Of a stretch of DNA of 64,000 nt, positions 41,568-54,423 are shown piece by piece. A program made the position numbers and the translations under genes. The notes under the pieces are model-generated. The model was not told where the DNA came from. It did no database searches and saw only the letters and a program-made list of their open reading frames with translations. Where the stretch lies: NCBI RefSeq assembly GCF_024679095.1, contig NC_066553.1:1538494-1602493 (forward strand), written 5' to 3'. The DNA is from Eriocheir sinensis. Lineage: Eukaryota > Arthropoda > Malacostraca > Decapoda > Varunidae. Each line of letters starts with the position of its first letter. Position 1 is the first letter of the stretch.

Positions 41568-41799
41568 TTATAGTGGCGCCATCTTGCTTGGCTCATGCTG
41601 CCCCCCGAAACTCATCTTTGATCCTCTTTTTAGACAGAGAATCTAGAGTCCAGGTTGATAGGTGGTCTTCAGTACAGCGTGTGGGTAGTCTTAAGACCAC
41701 TCGGCGGTGACTAAGATCCCAGCTTGTGGCGGTGGGCGAGACTCGAACCCGGGTGCTCCTGAACGCCGCACCCGCACTCTAACCACTCAGCCACCGCCT
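41568..41799 (-). mobile_element. tRNA-derived SINE, family A, second copy
   Basis: On the minus strand it begins GGCGGTGGCTGAGTGGTTAG, has a B box GGGTTCGAGTC about 50 bp on, and then the family A body: CACCGCCGAGTGG, AAGACCACCTATCAACC and GACTCTAGATTCTCT. It ends with GAGCCAAGCAAGATGGCG. The body matches the copy at 1631-1832. The head matches the family B SINE at 32661. Confidence 0.85.
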
Positions 41800-41809
41800 C
41801 CCCTCTTTG

Positions 41810-42270
41810 TTATCCATCCATCATCTTCCTATCTCATTTTCCTCCCCCTTCTCTCCTCCCTGTCCCCTTTCAGTCACCTTCTACCCTCCCTCTTCTTCCT
41901 ATCTCCTCATTTTCCTCCCCTTCTGTCCTCCCTGTCCCCTTTCAGTCACCTTCTACCCTCCCTCTTCTTCCTACCTCCTCATTTTCCTCCCCCTTCTGTC
42001 CTCCCTGTCCCCTTTCAGTCACCTTCTACCCTCCCTCTTCTTCCTATCTCCTCATTTTCCTCCCCCTTCTGTCCTCCCTGTCCCCTTTCAGTCACCTCCA
42101 ACCCTCCCTCTTCTTCCTATCTCCTCATTTTCCTCCCCTGTCCCCTTTCAGTCACCTTCTACCCTCCCTCTTCTTCCTACCTCCTCATTTTCCTCCCCTG
42201 TCCCCTTTCAGTCACCTCCTACCCTCCCTCTTCTTCTTCCTACCTCCTCCTCCTTCTCCTCCTTCCTCTC
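41810..42270. repeat. 72-bp then 60-bp pyrimidine minisatellite
   Basis: CCCCTTTCAGTCACC occurs with its CAGTC at about 41871, 41943, 42016, 42089, 42149 and 42209. Spacings are 72-73 bp for the first units and 60 bp for the last two, consistent with a 12-13 bp deletion that then spread. Confidence 0.95.
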
Positions 42271-42693
42271 TGCCCCCTCACGACGTAATGTGGCGAACAA
42301 ACACTCATGGCCCACCAGCGGTACTGAGTCAACAAGCGCTTCTTGCCTCCGCGGCCACTAAACAGAGAGCCGTGTTTGTCTTAGCTACCCAGACAGACGG
42401 ACCGGACAGACAGACCTCCTCCTCCTCCTCCTCCCGCTGCCGCTTATGCGTTCTTTCACTATCTCAATGCACAGGAGTTGAAGGTAAAGGTCAAAAAGGC
42501 AAAGAAAGGAGAAGAAAGAGGACACAGACAGGATTTTGCGAGTGGAGGTTATGTAGCTGTTCTTTCTCTCCCTCCCTCCAACTTTTAATAATTCGTATAT
42601 CTCACTTCCTTCCTTCCTTCCTTGCTTCCTATGTTCCTCTTTTCCTTCTCATTTCCTTTTTTACTTCCTTCCGTGTATGTGTGTAAGGGGGCG

Positions 42694-42696
<3 letters not shown>

Positions 42697-42739
<43 letters not shown>
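42697..42739. repeat. (GT)n microsatellite
   Basis: Short GT tract followed by loose CTGTTT units to about 42910 and a T-homopolymer at 42917-42934. Confidence 0.9.
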
Positions 42740-42741
<2 letters not shown>

Positions 42742-42964
42742 CAATCCTAAAGTGCTTAGTTTTTTTCTGGTTCGTTGTTTGTGTTTTGATGTTTTCCTGT
42801 TTGACCTCTTTTCCCTGTTTAGTTGTTTACCTGTTTAAGTTTCCCCGTTTCACTGTTTCCGTGTTTTTATCTGTTTTCCTGTTTAACTGTTTGCCCGCTT
42901 CACTGTTTCCCTGGATTTTTTTTTTTTTTTTTTTGCTTAATGTTTTTCAAAAGGGGCAAAGGTA

Positions 42965-43027
42965 TTAAAGGCGCAGGTAACTCACAGGTTAGTTAAGGTG
43001 TGTGGAGGGCCGCAGGTTCGAGCCCCA

Positions 43028-43030
<3 letters not shown>
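42965..43030 (+). mobile_element. tRNA-like fragment with B box
   Basis: GCGCAGGTAACTCACAGG and, about 45 bp from the start, CAGGTTCGAGCCCCA give A-box-like and B-box-like strings at tRNA spacing, followed directly by (CA)n. It is probably a truncated SINE head. Confidence 0.4.
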
Positions 43031-43552
<522 letters not shown>

Positions 43553-43729
43553 GGCTACTCCAGAGAGAACCTATAGCTGGACATTTAATTAGAGCTGTAC
43601 ACGGCCCGGCTCACGATTATTGCGCGGAACACAGGTGGACACGCTTGTTGGTCCGAGTACTGGCAGTGTGGCGCGCCGTGTGTCCCAGGGGAGAGTTATG
43701 GCGCTGATGGCGTGAGGAGAAAAATGGGA

Positions 43730-44560
43730 ACTGCAGGAGAAGAGGTTGGAAAGTTGAATGAATGAGTGAAGGAAGGAAAGAAGGAAAGGCGGAAAATGGG
43801 ACTGCAGGAAAGGTTGGAAAGTTGAATGAATGAAGGAAAGGAAGGGAAAGAAGGAAAGAAGGGAAATGGGAACTACAGAAGAGGTTGGAAAGTTGAAAGA
43901 AGGAAGAAAAGGAAGGAAAAGAAAGAAAGGAAAGAAGGAAAAAGGAGTACGGAATGAAGGTAGAGAAGAGAGAGAAGAAAGGAAGCAATAATAAACAAGG
44001 AAAGTTGAATGAATGAAGGAAAGGAAGGAAAATAAGGAAAGTTGAATGCATGAAGGAAAGGAAGGAAAAGAAGGAAAGTTGAATGCATGAAGGAAAGGAA
44101 GGAAAAGAAGGAAAGTTGAATGCATGAAGGAAAGGAAGGAAAAGAAGGAAAATTGAATGAATGAAGGAAAGGAAGGAAAAGAAGGAAAGTTGAATGCATG
44201 AAGGAAAGGAAGGAAAAGAAGGAAAGTTGAATGAAGGAAGGAAAGGAAGGAAAAGAAGGAAAGTTGAATGAAGGAAGGAAAGGAAAGGAAAAGAAGGAAA
44301 GAAAAGAAGGAAAATGGGGACGCAAGGAGAAAATAATGAAGATAGAGAAGAGAGAAAAGAAAGGAAGCAAGAAGAAACAAGGAAAGAAGGAAAAAACGAA
44401 AGGAAAGGAAAGAAAAGAAAGAAAGCAAAGAAGGAAAATGAGGACTTTTTGGGAGAACAGAAAGTGATGAAGAATATGGAAACGAAATAAAAAAAAGAGA
44501 AAAGGAGAGATGGAAAAAAAAAGAGGAAAGAGATTAATGAAATAGAAAAAAATGAATCAC
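43730..44560. repeat. 38-bp purine minisatellite in degenerate purine block
   Basis: GGAAAGTTGAATGCATGAAGG recurs every 38 bp between about 44000 and 44270. Longer, more degenerate relatives are found upstream from 43745. Confidence 0.95.
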
Positions 44561-44611
44561 GAAGGTAGAACTAGAAATCGACAATGAAAGAAAAAGGTAT
44601 TGACAGTAATT

Positions 44612-44669
<58 letters not shown>

Positions 44670-44925
44670 AAGTAGCGGTTGTTGTAGCATTTGTGGGAGA
44701 AGCAGAAATACGCGTGACAGTTCAGGTACTAAATATGACAAACTCGTCCCTTGTAACAGGTTTTCAGCGCTTATGTATTTCTGTTTGGCTGTCTCCCTCC
44801 CTCCTGCCCTCACTCACGGCCTACCTCCCGCCCTCACTCACGGCCTACCTCCCGCCCTCACTAACGACCTACCTCCCGCCCTCACTCACGGCCTACCTCC
44901 CGCCCTCACTCCCGGCCTCCCTCCC
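44612..44925. repeat. (AGT)n and 24-bp minisatellite
   Basis: AGT units lie at 44612-44669. The 24-bp unit CACTCACGGCCTACCTCCCG is repeated about five times at 44806-44925. A plus-strand frame through it reads Leu/Pro-rich repeats; I do not regard this as a gene. Confidence 0.95.
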
Positions 44926-45329
44926 TCAGTGCCTTGTCTAACGTTCATTCCTTCAGAGCTACACTGTATTTATTGGCGCTGAAAGAACATTGAGACTTTG
45001 TACTCTTCCAGTTTTGTTATTTTTTCAACGTGGGAAGTTGCGCACATTTTTTTCGGATATTTTTTCGCTAATCATTTTTTTTTTGTAAGTAGTTTATCAC
45101 GTTATTTTCTTTACTTTATCGATCATTAGTTTTTGTTATTATTTCAGAGGAGAGAAAGTTATGAACATTTTATATATTTTTGCTTGGGGCGGGCTTTTTT
45201 CCATTCTTTTTTCAGGGGTTGAAGGGAAAGGAAGGGAAGGGAAGGGTTGGGTTGGGGTAACATTTCTTCAAAGGCGAGGGTGTATTTTCTTTTTTTTTCT
45301 TTTTTGTTTTTTGTAATTTTTCTTTCTGC
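44926..45329. other. T-rich unique stretch, no gene
   Basis: T-runs and AT-rich sequence with a short GGGAA run at 45225-45250. No exon is seen. Confidence 0.5.

Positions 45330-45399
<70 letters not shown>
45330..45399. repeat. (GT)n microsatellite
   Basis: About 70 bp of pure GT. Confidence 0.97.
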
Positions 45400-45400
<1 letters not shown>

Positions 45401-45629
45401 CGTTCCTTCTTTAATGCAACTGTTACTTTTTCCGGTTCTTTTACCTCGGGGTGGCGAGTGAGAGGGAGGGAGGAAGTGTTGGCGTTACTTTTTATCTGTA
45501 TTTCATTTTTGTTTTTTTCAAGAGTACAATATTTCTTTCCTTTTTTAGTCATTCTCTTTTAATTTTTAGGCTCAGCAAATTTCTATGTATTTTTTCTTCT
45601 AGCCTTTGGACTTTCCTCTCCTACATACA

Positions 45630-45812
<183 letters not shown>

Positions 45813-45974
45813 CATAATAATGCCACTAATAAGGTCCTGCTACCCTTTCTCAGAGCCCCTTCACCTCCCCGCATCTTACACCCTCAATCTGACATCACAC
45901 GAGAGGCTGAAACTTGCTTGGCTTCGAAGGGGAGGAAGAGAAGGAAGGATTGAAGAGGAGATACAGCTACGCTC

Positions 45975-46560
45975 TCTCCTCCTACTTCTGCTCCTTCCCT
46001 TTCTTCTCCCCTTCTTACTTACCCCATATCACCCCCCTGCTACCTATTCCGTCTCCCTTCCTACCTATCACCAGCACAGACCACCCTCTTTCCCTTCCTC
46101 TCCCTTCCTACCTTCATAATCACTCCCCTTCCTACCCCTTCATCTTCCTCTTCCCATCTACACAACCACTCCCTTCTTCCCCTTCCCATTCCTCTCCCTC
46201 TTCCTACCTATCACCAGCACACAACACCCTCTTCCCCTTCCTCTCTCTTCCTACCTTCATAATCTCTCCCCTTCCTAAACCCTACCCCTTCCTCTTCCTA
46301 TCTACACAATCACTCCCTTCTTCCCCTTCCCATTCCTCTTCACACTCCCTTCCTTTCCCTTTCTCTCCCTTCTCTTACCCTATACTAAAACCTCCTTCCC
46401 ACCTCCCTCTCTTCCCCTTTCCTACCTTTCCTACCTACCTTCCTATCCCTTCCCTTATCCAATCCTACCAATACAAGTACTACCCCTCCCCCTCTCCCTA
46501 CCTACCAACACCACGCCTCTCCTGCCCCTTCCCTTTCCTTCTCCTAACCTACACTAACCT
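45975..46560. repeat. Degenerate CCTTCC pyrimidine block
   Basis: CCTACC, CCCTTC and TCCC units repeat the phrases TACCTTCATAATC and CTATCACCAGCACA at about 150-bp intervals (46064 and 46208). Confidence 0.8.
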
Positions 46561-46591
46561 CCTGTCCACTTCCTTCCGTTTCTAAACATAC

Positions 46592-46655
46592 GCATTAGCG
46601 GGGTTTTTTCTACATTCTTTTTTGTGCCCTTGAGCTGCTTCCTTTCCTGTAAAAA
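46592..46655 (+). mobile_element. SINE family B tail fragment
   Basis: GCGGGGTTTTTT, TTTTTGTGCCCTTGAGCTGC and a terminal GTAAAAATAATA match the last 80 bp or so of the SINE at 32661-32982. Confidence 0.65.
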
Positions 46656-47256
46656 TAATACAGGCAGGGAGAGATTCGAGGCTTATTAAAACACGCTCTC
46701 CGATCCTCTTTGCGCCGTGTGTGTCTCTTTGTGGCGGCGAAGGAAGACCAGCTAATGAAAACGGGGGTCACAAGGGAAGGGTTTACTGATTTACGCTAGG
46801 GCAGACTTCGCTATTTAGAACCGAGGCGTAAAAAGGTTGGTTAGGTTTAGTTGCGTCTCATGGAAAACTGCGCTAAATAACACAGAAATGATGTATGAGT
46901 GTTTGTAGTTTCTTAGATGGGGTTGAAGGTTCAGTTTAGCGGGGAAATACTCTTGTGGAAAGCTTCTGTATAGGCGAGAGTATAGGGCTTCGTGGCTTTT
47001 TTTAATACCGCTTTTGTCTTCTTCTGAGAGTATAAGAAGAGGGAATTAGCAGCGAAAGTAAATATAATAGGATAAAATTAATGTCCAACTTTCTCCCCTC
47101 AACTTTTCTTTACCTTTTCCTCCATCTTTTCCCTTCCCTTAACCCTTTTCCTTTTCTCACTTTCCTTAATAAAAAAAACATATTCAAAAACATATATTAA
47201 AAAAAACATAAACATATTAAAAAAAAATTAAAACCATAAACATATTCAAAAAGTAT
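46656..47256. other. Unique sequence without supported gene
   Basis: Complex AT-moderate sequence ending in A-rich runs at 47165-47255. No exon is recognised. Confidence 0.5.
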
Positions 47257-47258
47257 AC

Positions 47259-47310
47259 TGGCTGGCGATTACGAGTCCAGCGCGCGATCAGACCATGGCG
47301 GATGACTGCA
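47259..47310. repeat. Dispersed short repeat, copy 2
   Basis: CTGGCTGGCGATTACGAGTC and the following CGCGATCAGACCATGG resemble 38368-38412. Confidence 0.6.
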
Positions 47311-47383
47311 TGAATGACACCCACAATAATTGATAAGATCATCCCATTAAGAAAGTAATTAATGGCCTCTATAAATCAATTAC

Positions 47384-47437
47384 CTTCAGCTTACGTCGTT
47401 TACCTGCGTCTCCGTGTGCAGGAAAGAGCAGATTCAT
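47384..47437 (-). CDS. Candidate alternative first exon of the Fuseless-like gene
   Basis: On the minus strand ATG at 47437-47435 begins MNLLFPAHGDAGKRRKLK and ends at CTGAAG|GTAATT in phase 0, which would join in frame to the exon at 38963. A CAG|GTAAAC donor earlier in the same frame would leave phase 1 and not fit. No TATA box is apparent upstream. It lies between the candidate exon at 49405 and the supported exon at 38963, so it could only be an alternative start. Support is limited to frame and donor, and I would not be surprised if it is spurious. Confidence 0.2.
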
Positions 47438-47499
47438 GACGTCGCTCGTTTGATGCGGCGGTAATGCGATAACTGCCCCGGGTCACGCCTCTGCATGGC

Positions 47500-48550
47500 T
47501 CCACCCCGCCTCCTCGTCCTCTTACTGTTTCCCTCTCTCTCTCTATCTTTCTCTCTCTTATCTACCTCCTCTTCCTCATTTCCCTTTCTTTGTTTCTCTT
47601 CTCTTCTCTCCTCCTCGCCCTCTTACTGTTTCCCTCTCTCTCTCTATCTTTCTCTCTCTTATCTACCTCCTCTTCCTCATTTCCCTTTCTTTGTTTCTCT
47701 TCTCTTCTCTTTTCCTCGCCCTCTTACTGTTTCCCTCTCTCTCTCTATCTTTCTCTCTCTTATCTACCTCCTCTTCCTCATTTCCCTTTCTTTGTTTTTC
47801 TTCTCTTCTCTCCTCCTCGTCCTCTTACTGTTTCCCTCTCTCTCTCTCTATCTTTCTCTCTTTTGTCTATCTCCTCTTCCTCATTTCCCTTTCTTTGTTT
47901 CTCTTCTCTTCTCTTTTCCTCGCCCTCTTACTGTTTCCCTCTCTCTCTCTATCTATCTTTCTCTCTTCTCTATCTCCTCTTCCTCATTTCCCTTTCTTTG
48001 TTTCTCTTCTCTTCTCTTTTCCTCGCCCTCTTACTGTTTCCCTCTCTCTCTCTATCTTTCTCTCTCTTATCTACCTCCTCTTCCTCATTTCCCTTTCTTT
48101 GTTTCTCTTCTCTTCTCTTTTCCTCGCCCTCTTACTGTTTCCCTCTCTCTCTCTATCTTTCTCTCTTATCTACCTCCTCCTCATTTCACTTTCTTTGTTT
48201 CTCTTCTCTTCTCTCCTCCTCCTTCTTACTGTTTCCCCTCTCTATCTATCCTTCTCTCTTGTCTATCTCCTCTTCCTCATTTCCCTTTCTTTGTTTCTCT
48301 TCTCTTCTCTCCTCCTCGTCCTCTTACTGTTTCCCTCTCTCTCTCTCTATCTATCTTTCTCTCTTCTCTATCTCCTCTTCCTCATTTCCCTTTCTTTGTT
48401 TCTCTTCTCTTCTCTCCTCCTCGCCCTCTTACTGTTTCCCTCTCTCTATATATCTATCTTTCTCTCTTCTCTATCTTATCTTCCACAATTCCCTTTCTTT
48501 GTTTCTCTTCTCTTCTCTTTCCTCCCTCTTCCCTGTCTCCCTCTCCTTCT
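47500..48550. repeat. About 101-bp pyrimidine minisatellite, about ten copies
   Basis: CTCTTACTGTTTCCCTCTC recurs at about 47521, 47622, 47723 and onward at roughly 100-bp intervals to about 48430. TTTCCCTTTCTTTGTTTCTC is in each unit. Because a single copy is nearly pure CT, all three forward frames stay open for over 300 codons. They are not genes. Confidence 0.97.
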
Positions 48551-48659
48551 CTCTATCTTTCTCTCTACCTTATCTCTCTCTCTCCTCCTTATCCTTCTCT
48601 ATCTCCTCTTTCTCACCTACCTTCCTCTCTCACCCTGACCTTAAGCGCGTGACTGCCTT

Positions 48660-49230
48660 CCACTAAATGATCACCCAACCAATCGTCGCATGTCTCAATA
48701 AGCCATCTAATCAACCAGACAGCCAGACAGGCACATACTCAGAATCCCACCCATCTAATACTGCCAGACATTCAACCATACAGAGTTAACCAACCGGGCA
48801 ACCAACCAATCAACCAGGCAACCAGACAACCACATAGTCAGGATCCCACCTCACTAATAAGTCAGTGATTCAACCAACACAGAAAGCTGCCCACAACCAG
48901 CCAGTCGAAGAGCTACATATGTAACCAACCAGTCAACCAGTCTTACAACCATCCTACCATTCAGTTAGACAGTCCACCAGTCAGTCAAGGAACCACTCAA
49001 CTTGCACTCCACTAATACTCTCAGCCATTCAACCACACAGAGACCTAACAAGTCAGCCAGTCGCAAACTCAACCAGAAAATCTATCAGTCACAAAATCAA
49101 CCAGAAAGTCAACCACAAAATCAACCAACTAGAGAGGCAAACACGAAATCAACCAGAGTCATCTTAAAAATCAATCAAAAAATCAACCAGAAAGTCAACC
49201 GGCCAGTCAACCAAAGAGCCACCCAGCTAC
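48660..49230. repeat. Degenerate CAACCAG-rich repeat
   Basis: AACCAACCAG, CAGTCAACCAG and AAAATCAACCAG phrases recur irregularly. The period is short (12-20 bp) and degenerate. Confidence 0.8.
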
Positions 49231-49333
49231 CCTTGCCCCCTTCCGCCAGCCAAGCACCTACCCAGCCACCCGTCCTCCAGCCCAACCCAGCCGCCCCGCC
49301 CCGCCCCGCCCCGCCCCGTCCCGCTACCCTCAC

Positions 49334-49405
49334 CGGGGGAAGGATGGCAGCAATTAAACTGTTAGGGCCGCCTTCCTGTCCCTCGGCGGCCTCCTTCTTG
49401 GGTTT
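49334..49405 (-). CDS. Candidate upstream exon of the Fuseless-like protein
   Basis: On the minus strand the acceptor is TATTTTTCTAG|AAA at 49405, with a T-rich tract, and the donor is CCCCCG|GTGAGG at 49334. The exon is exactly 72 nt, phase 0 at both ends, matching the phase-0 acceptor at 38963. It encodes KPKKEAAEGQEGGPNSLIAA followed by ILPP, a charged cytosolic-type linker turning hydrophobic, which would lead into KERYGYFLLD. The implied intron is about 10.4 kb of mostly microsatellites. CCGCC repeats (49291-49320) lie next to its donor side. It could instead belong to another minus-strand gene. Confidence 0.5.
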
Positions 49406-49499
49406 CTAGAAAAATAAACCAACCTTCCCAACTCCTCTGGAAACATTTTGTCGTTACTGAAGACGCGGAGACAGACCCCCCCCCCCCCATTCCTCTTTC

Positions 49500-49679
49500 C
49501 TCACTTCTCTTTCATCCTCCTCCTCCTCCTCCTCCTCCTCCTTCTCCTCCTCATCTTCCTCGGCTTCCTTCCTTCCGTTTTACTTCGTGTCTTCTTCCTT
49601 TCCTCCTTCATTTCGTCCTTCCTTCCTTCCTTCCTTTCTTCCTTCCTTCCTTCGTCCCCTGTCACCAGCCAACTTCTGG

Positions 49680-49680
<1 letters not shown>
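49500..49680. repeat. (TCC)n and (TTCC)n stretch
   Basis: TCC at 49515-49545 and TTCC at 49615-49655 in pyrimidine-rich sequence. Confidence 0.85.
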
Positions 49681-49683
<3 letters not shown>

Positions 49684-49767
<84 letters not shown>

Positions 49768-49804
49768 TGTGTTTTGGGTGGTTATCTGTTTTTTGGGGGG
49801 TTAT

Positions 49805-49838
<34 letters not shown>
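49684..49838. repeat. (GT)n and (CT)n microsatellites
   Basis: GT at 49684-49765 with one later GTTT break, and CT at 49811-49838. Confidence 0.97.
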
Positions 49839-49843
<5 letters not shown>

Positions 49844-49917
49844 CGTTACCACAACACACATCGCTCAATCAATAACATTCTTCTCAATTTGTTTCCTTTT
49901 CTCTCTTTTCCTCTCTT

Positions 49918-50226
<309 letters not shown>

Positions 50227-50283
50227 AGTGACCTCATTTGACCTCCAGCGTGACCGTGACCCGGCGACTGACCTCATATAGTA

Positions 50284-50990
50284 GGGATGAAACGAATGGA
50301 TCAAGGGATGGAGGGAGGGATTGAGATGGATGAAGGGATGGAGGCAGAAAGGGAGGCAGAGAGGAAGGGAGAGAGGGAGGGAGGAAAGGATTTGGAGGAG
50401 AGGGGAAGGGAGGAAAGGGTGAATGATCGGAAGATGGAGGGAGGAAGGAAGGAAGGAAGGGAGGGAGGGAGGAAGGAAGGAAGGAAGGAAGGAAGGAAGG
50501 AAGGAAGGAAGGAAGGAAGGAAGGAGAGAGAGGGAGGAAGGAAGGAAGGAAGGAAGGAAGGAATGAAGGAAGGAAGGAAGGAAGGAAGAAAGGAAGGAAG
50601 GAAGGAAGGAAGGAAGAAAGGAAGAGAGGGAGGAAGGAAGGAAGGAAGGAAGGAAGGAAGGAAGGAAGGAAGGAAGGAAGAAAGGGAGGGAGGAAGGAAG
50701 GAAGGAAGGAAGGAAGGAAGGAAGGAAGAAAGGGAGAGAGGGAGGATGGAAGGAAGGAAGGAAAGAAGGAAGAAAGGGAGAAAGGGAGGAAGGAAGGAAG
50801 GAAGGAAGGGAGGGAAGGAAGGAAGGTGAAAGGGAGAAAGGATGAAAGAAAGGAAAGAAGGAAGAAAGGAAAAAGAAAACACTTAAGGAAGAAAAATTGG
50901 AAAGAAAGAAACGAAAGAAATAAAGGAAAAAAGGAAGAAAGGAAAGATAATAAGGATAAACTAAAAAAAAAAAACAGAATGGAAAATCAA
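50284..50990. repeat. (GGAA)n purine array, about 700 bp
   Basis: GGAA tetranucleotides with GGGA and AAAG interruptions run from about 50430 to 50830. More degenerate purine sequence lies on both sides. Confidence 0.95.
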
Positions 50991-51150
50991 AACAAGTTCC
51001 ATAACACAGCAAAGACTACAGGTATATAAATTAATTAGTTTTACCTGAAGAAGAAAAAACTCTGCGGACGGAGGAAGCCCAATTTCACTATCATTTCCAC
51101 AAGTACAGACACACACAACCCTACCCCCCCCATACACACACATACCTCCC

Positions 51151-51151
<1 letters not shown>

Positions 51152-51213
<62 letters not shown>
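51152..51213. repeat. (CA)n microsatellite
   Basis: About 60 bp of CA preceded by C-rich CCCCCCATACACAC sequence. Confidence 0.97.
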
Positions 51214-51220
<7 letters not shown>

Positions 51221-51359
51221 CGCCCAGCCTGACCTCCTTTCGCCCCTCCCTTCATTATAACTTCAAAGCTTCGCCTGACGCCCTAATGTGTTTTCAATAG
51301 GGCATTAAATTGTTCACCATCTATCGCCCCATACAACGCCGGGGCCGCTGCTTTGTTCC

Positions 51360-51602
51360 CTCGATCGCCGCTCTCTTCCCCTCTCTCTCTCCCCTCTATT
51401 TTCCCTCCTCCGCCTGTGTTTTCTCTCCTCTCCTCTCCTCATTCTCGTCATCCCTTTCCCGTCCTTAACGTTGTATTCTCTCCTCCTCCTCCTCCTCCTC
51501 CTCCTCCTCCTCCTCCTCCTCCTCCTCCTCTTCCTCCTCCACTTTCTCTCTCCTCTTTCCCTTTTGTTATGTTTTTCTTTCCCCTTATTCCCTGCCCTCT
51601 GA

Positions 51603-51642
<40 letters not shown>

Positions 51643-51945
51643 CCTCTATTTTCCCAGCTTTTGTGTATCTTCCTTCCTCCTCCTCCTTCTCCTCCTCCTC
51701 TTCTTTCCCCTTATTCCCTTCCCTTCCCTTCTTTAATATTGTATACGCTTGCCTTCATTTCTGCCTTCCTCCCCTGTGTCCTCTTCCCTCCCCTTTCTTG
51801 TCGTTTACTTAGATTCTCTTTTATCATTGATCCTCCTCTTTTTCCTCTTTCTTCCTGTATATCCCCTTATCCTCTGCTTCTATCCTTACCTTTTTCTTTC
51901 CAATTTTCCCCTTTCCTTCCCTTTCCCTTCCCTTACAGATGAAGA
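51360..51945. repeat. CT-rich block with (TCC)n and (CT)n
   Basis: TCC at 51481-51530 and CT at 51610-51639. A loosely duplicated unit carries TCTATTTTCCC and TTCCCCTTATTCCC. Confidence 0.9.
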
Positions 51946-52226
51946 GTGAAAAGTGATGAAAGACTGAAGTTGCTGGTAAACTCTTGCATTATGAAATCGG
52001 ACAGTACAGCAGGGGTGAGCTAGGGGATAAGTTCTCGTGCGTGGAGGCCGCAGGAGGGGTGGAGGCATGCAGCTGGCAAGTTCAGAACAGTTTATATGTA
52101 AATAGCTACAAAAGAGAGCGGGGGAAACAACTTTGCGGCGGGATGTAGAGGGTGGAAGGCATTCAGTAAGAGGAAGAGAATAGATGAGGTGAAAAGCCTT
52201 TGGTCGGTATATTTAGACGCTTCTGA
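51946..52226. other. Unique stretch without gene
   Basis: Mixed-composition sequence. No exon or repeat is recognised. Confidence 0.5.
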
Positions 52227-52510
52227 GTTGTAATGAGTGTTTTGTTAGGTTCACGGTACAGAAGAAGGGTCAGACTACCACCAGGGTCATACAATTACCC
52301 AGAAAGGAGATCAGTCGGGTTGTAATGAGTGTTTTATTAGGTTCACGGTACAGAAGAAGGGTCAGACTACCACCAGGGTCATACAATTACCCAGAAAGGA
52401 GATCAGTCGGGTTCTAATGAGTGTTTTATTAGGTTCACGGTACAGAAGAAGGGTCAGACTACCACCAGGGTCATAAAACTACCCCTGGAAATGCCCAAAA
52501 CCTTACGAAA
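52227..52510 (+). repeat. Dispersed repeat family R, 92-bp tandem triplication
   Basis: GTTGTAATGAGTGTTTT starts units at 52227, 52319 and (GTTCTAATGA) 52411, an exact 92-bp spacing. Each unit holds GGTTCACGGTACAGAAGAAG and CAGACTACCACCAGGGTCAT. Only the last unit ends with the family's ACTACCCCTGGAAATGCCC border. Confidence 0.95.
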
Positions 52511-52856
52511 GAAAGCCTTGTCGAATATGTTTAAGAATGCAACCCTTAGATTTTTCAACACCTCGAAGACTCCAGACTACACTCGCTACAGCATCTCAAG
52601 AGTCTAAAGGAAAAAAAGTTGTTAAATATATTTCCTTCCCTTCCTAAAAATAAGGGATCGAAGACGCTGTTAGTATGCAAACCCAATCAGAAAAATGGTA
52701 ATACGTTGTCTGTATGCTAAAGAAAGTCTCTCCTGCTGGGGCCACGCCGCGGGCCTGGCCTAACTGTCCTAACATATCACGACGCGCTTGGCTGAGCCGC
52801 GTCCCCTGCGCCGCCCGCGATCACCTTTGGGACTCCTGGGAGCGATGGTGCCGGGG

Positions 52857-53105
52857 TTAACCTCTTGGATGCGGATTTCCTATAAGACGACATTCCCAAG
52901 CTACAGGAATGGATCAACAAGAGGCTGCTACAATTCAATGAAGAAAAATGTAAAGTCCTGCACCTTGGGAGGGAATATCCAGCACACCAATACCACATGG
53001 GAAACACTACACTACCCACCACAGAGGCAGAGAAAGGCTTGGGAGCGTATGTTGCCAGGCTACCAATGAAAGCCAAATCTGTGCCAATCGCAGCGGACGG
53101 GTTAT
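52857..53105 (-). mobile_element. TTAA-bounded short element, copy a, with RT-like frame
   Basis: The element runs from TTAACCTCTTGGATGCGG to GGACGGGTTATG, inverted relative to copies at 58358 and 59806. The plus-strand frame 52889-53107 reads IPKLQEWINKRLLQF, NEEKCKVLHLGREYPAHQY and TTEAEKGLGAYVARLPM. This resembles the C-terminal part of non-LTR reverse transcriptases (KCKVLHLG and EKxLGxYV are typical). It is a fragment, not a complete polymerase. The right border TTAA has mutated to TTAT. Confidence 0.75.
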
Positions 53106-53181
53106 GAGACGGTATTTTCAGACGCTCCCGCCTCTCATCAGCTATTTCCAAAGACCGAAAAGGATGTTAATAGCGTTGTGA

Positions 53182-53888
<707 letters not shown>

Positions 53889-54145
53889 CCGGGGTGAGTG
53901 GTGGGGTTGAGATAGGCAGCCACGCTTTTTCCCGGCCGCTCATATCTTCGCCTCCACGGCCGCCCAACGCACAGCCGCCAGCAGACCCCGGCTTGGACGT
54001 GGCCTCTGATTGCCAGCCACAAAGTTACGAAACAAACTCGCCCGAGGAAAAAGATAAATAAGTGAAAAAAAATAAAAGGAAGGAGAGTGACGAAGAGATT
54101 GTGGAGGGAGGTGGTTGTGAGTGTGTGTGGGGGGGTTAGGAGGGA

Positions 54146-54147
<2 letters not shown>

Positions 54148-54182
<35 letters not shown>

Positions 54183-54366
54183 CTATGCCAGTCCATTTCT
54201 CCTCTTCATCTTCTTCCTCTTCCTTCTTCCTCTTCCTTCTTCCTCTTCCTCTTCCTTCTGCTCCTCTGCTCTCTATCATTTTTTCTTCTTGCTCTTCTTC
54301 CTCCTCCTCTTCCTCCTCCTCTTCCTCCTTCTGTAGTATTATTTTTTTCTTTCATTCTTCCCTGAT

Positions 54367-54423
<57 letters not shown>

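Noticed and set aside
51045..51061. A possible 17-nt microexon on the minus strand between CGTCCGCAG and GTAAAAC
   Set aside because: Both borders look reasonable, but 17 nt does not preserve the frame between the neighbouring exons and nothing else supports it.
52889..53107. A functional reverse transcriptase gene
   Set aside because: Only about 73 codons of the C-terminal RT-like part are present, with no catalytic YxDD region.
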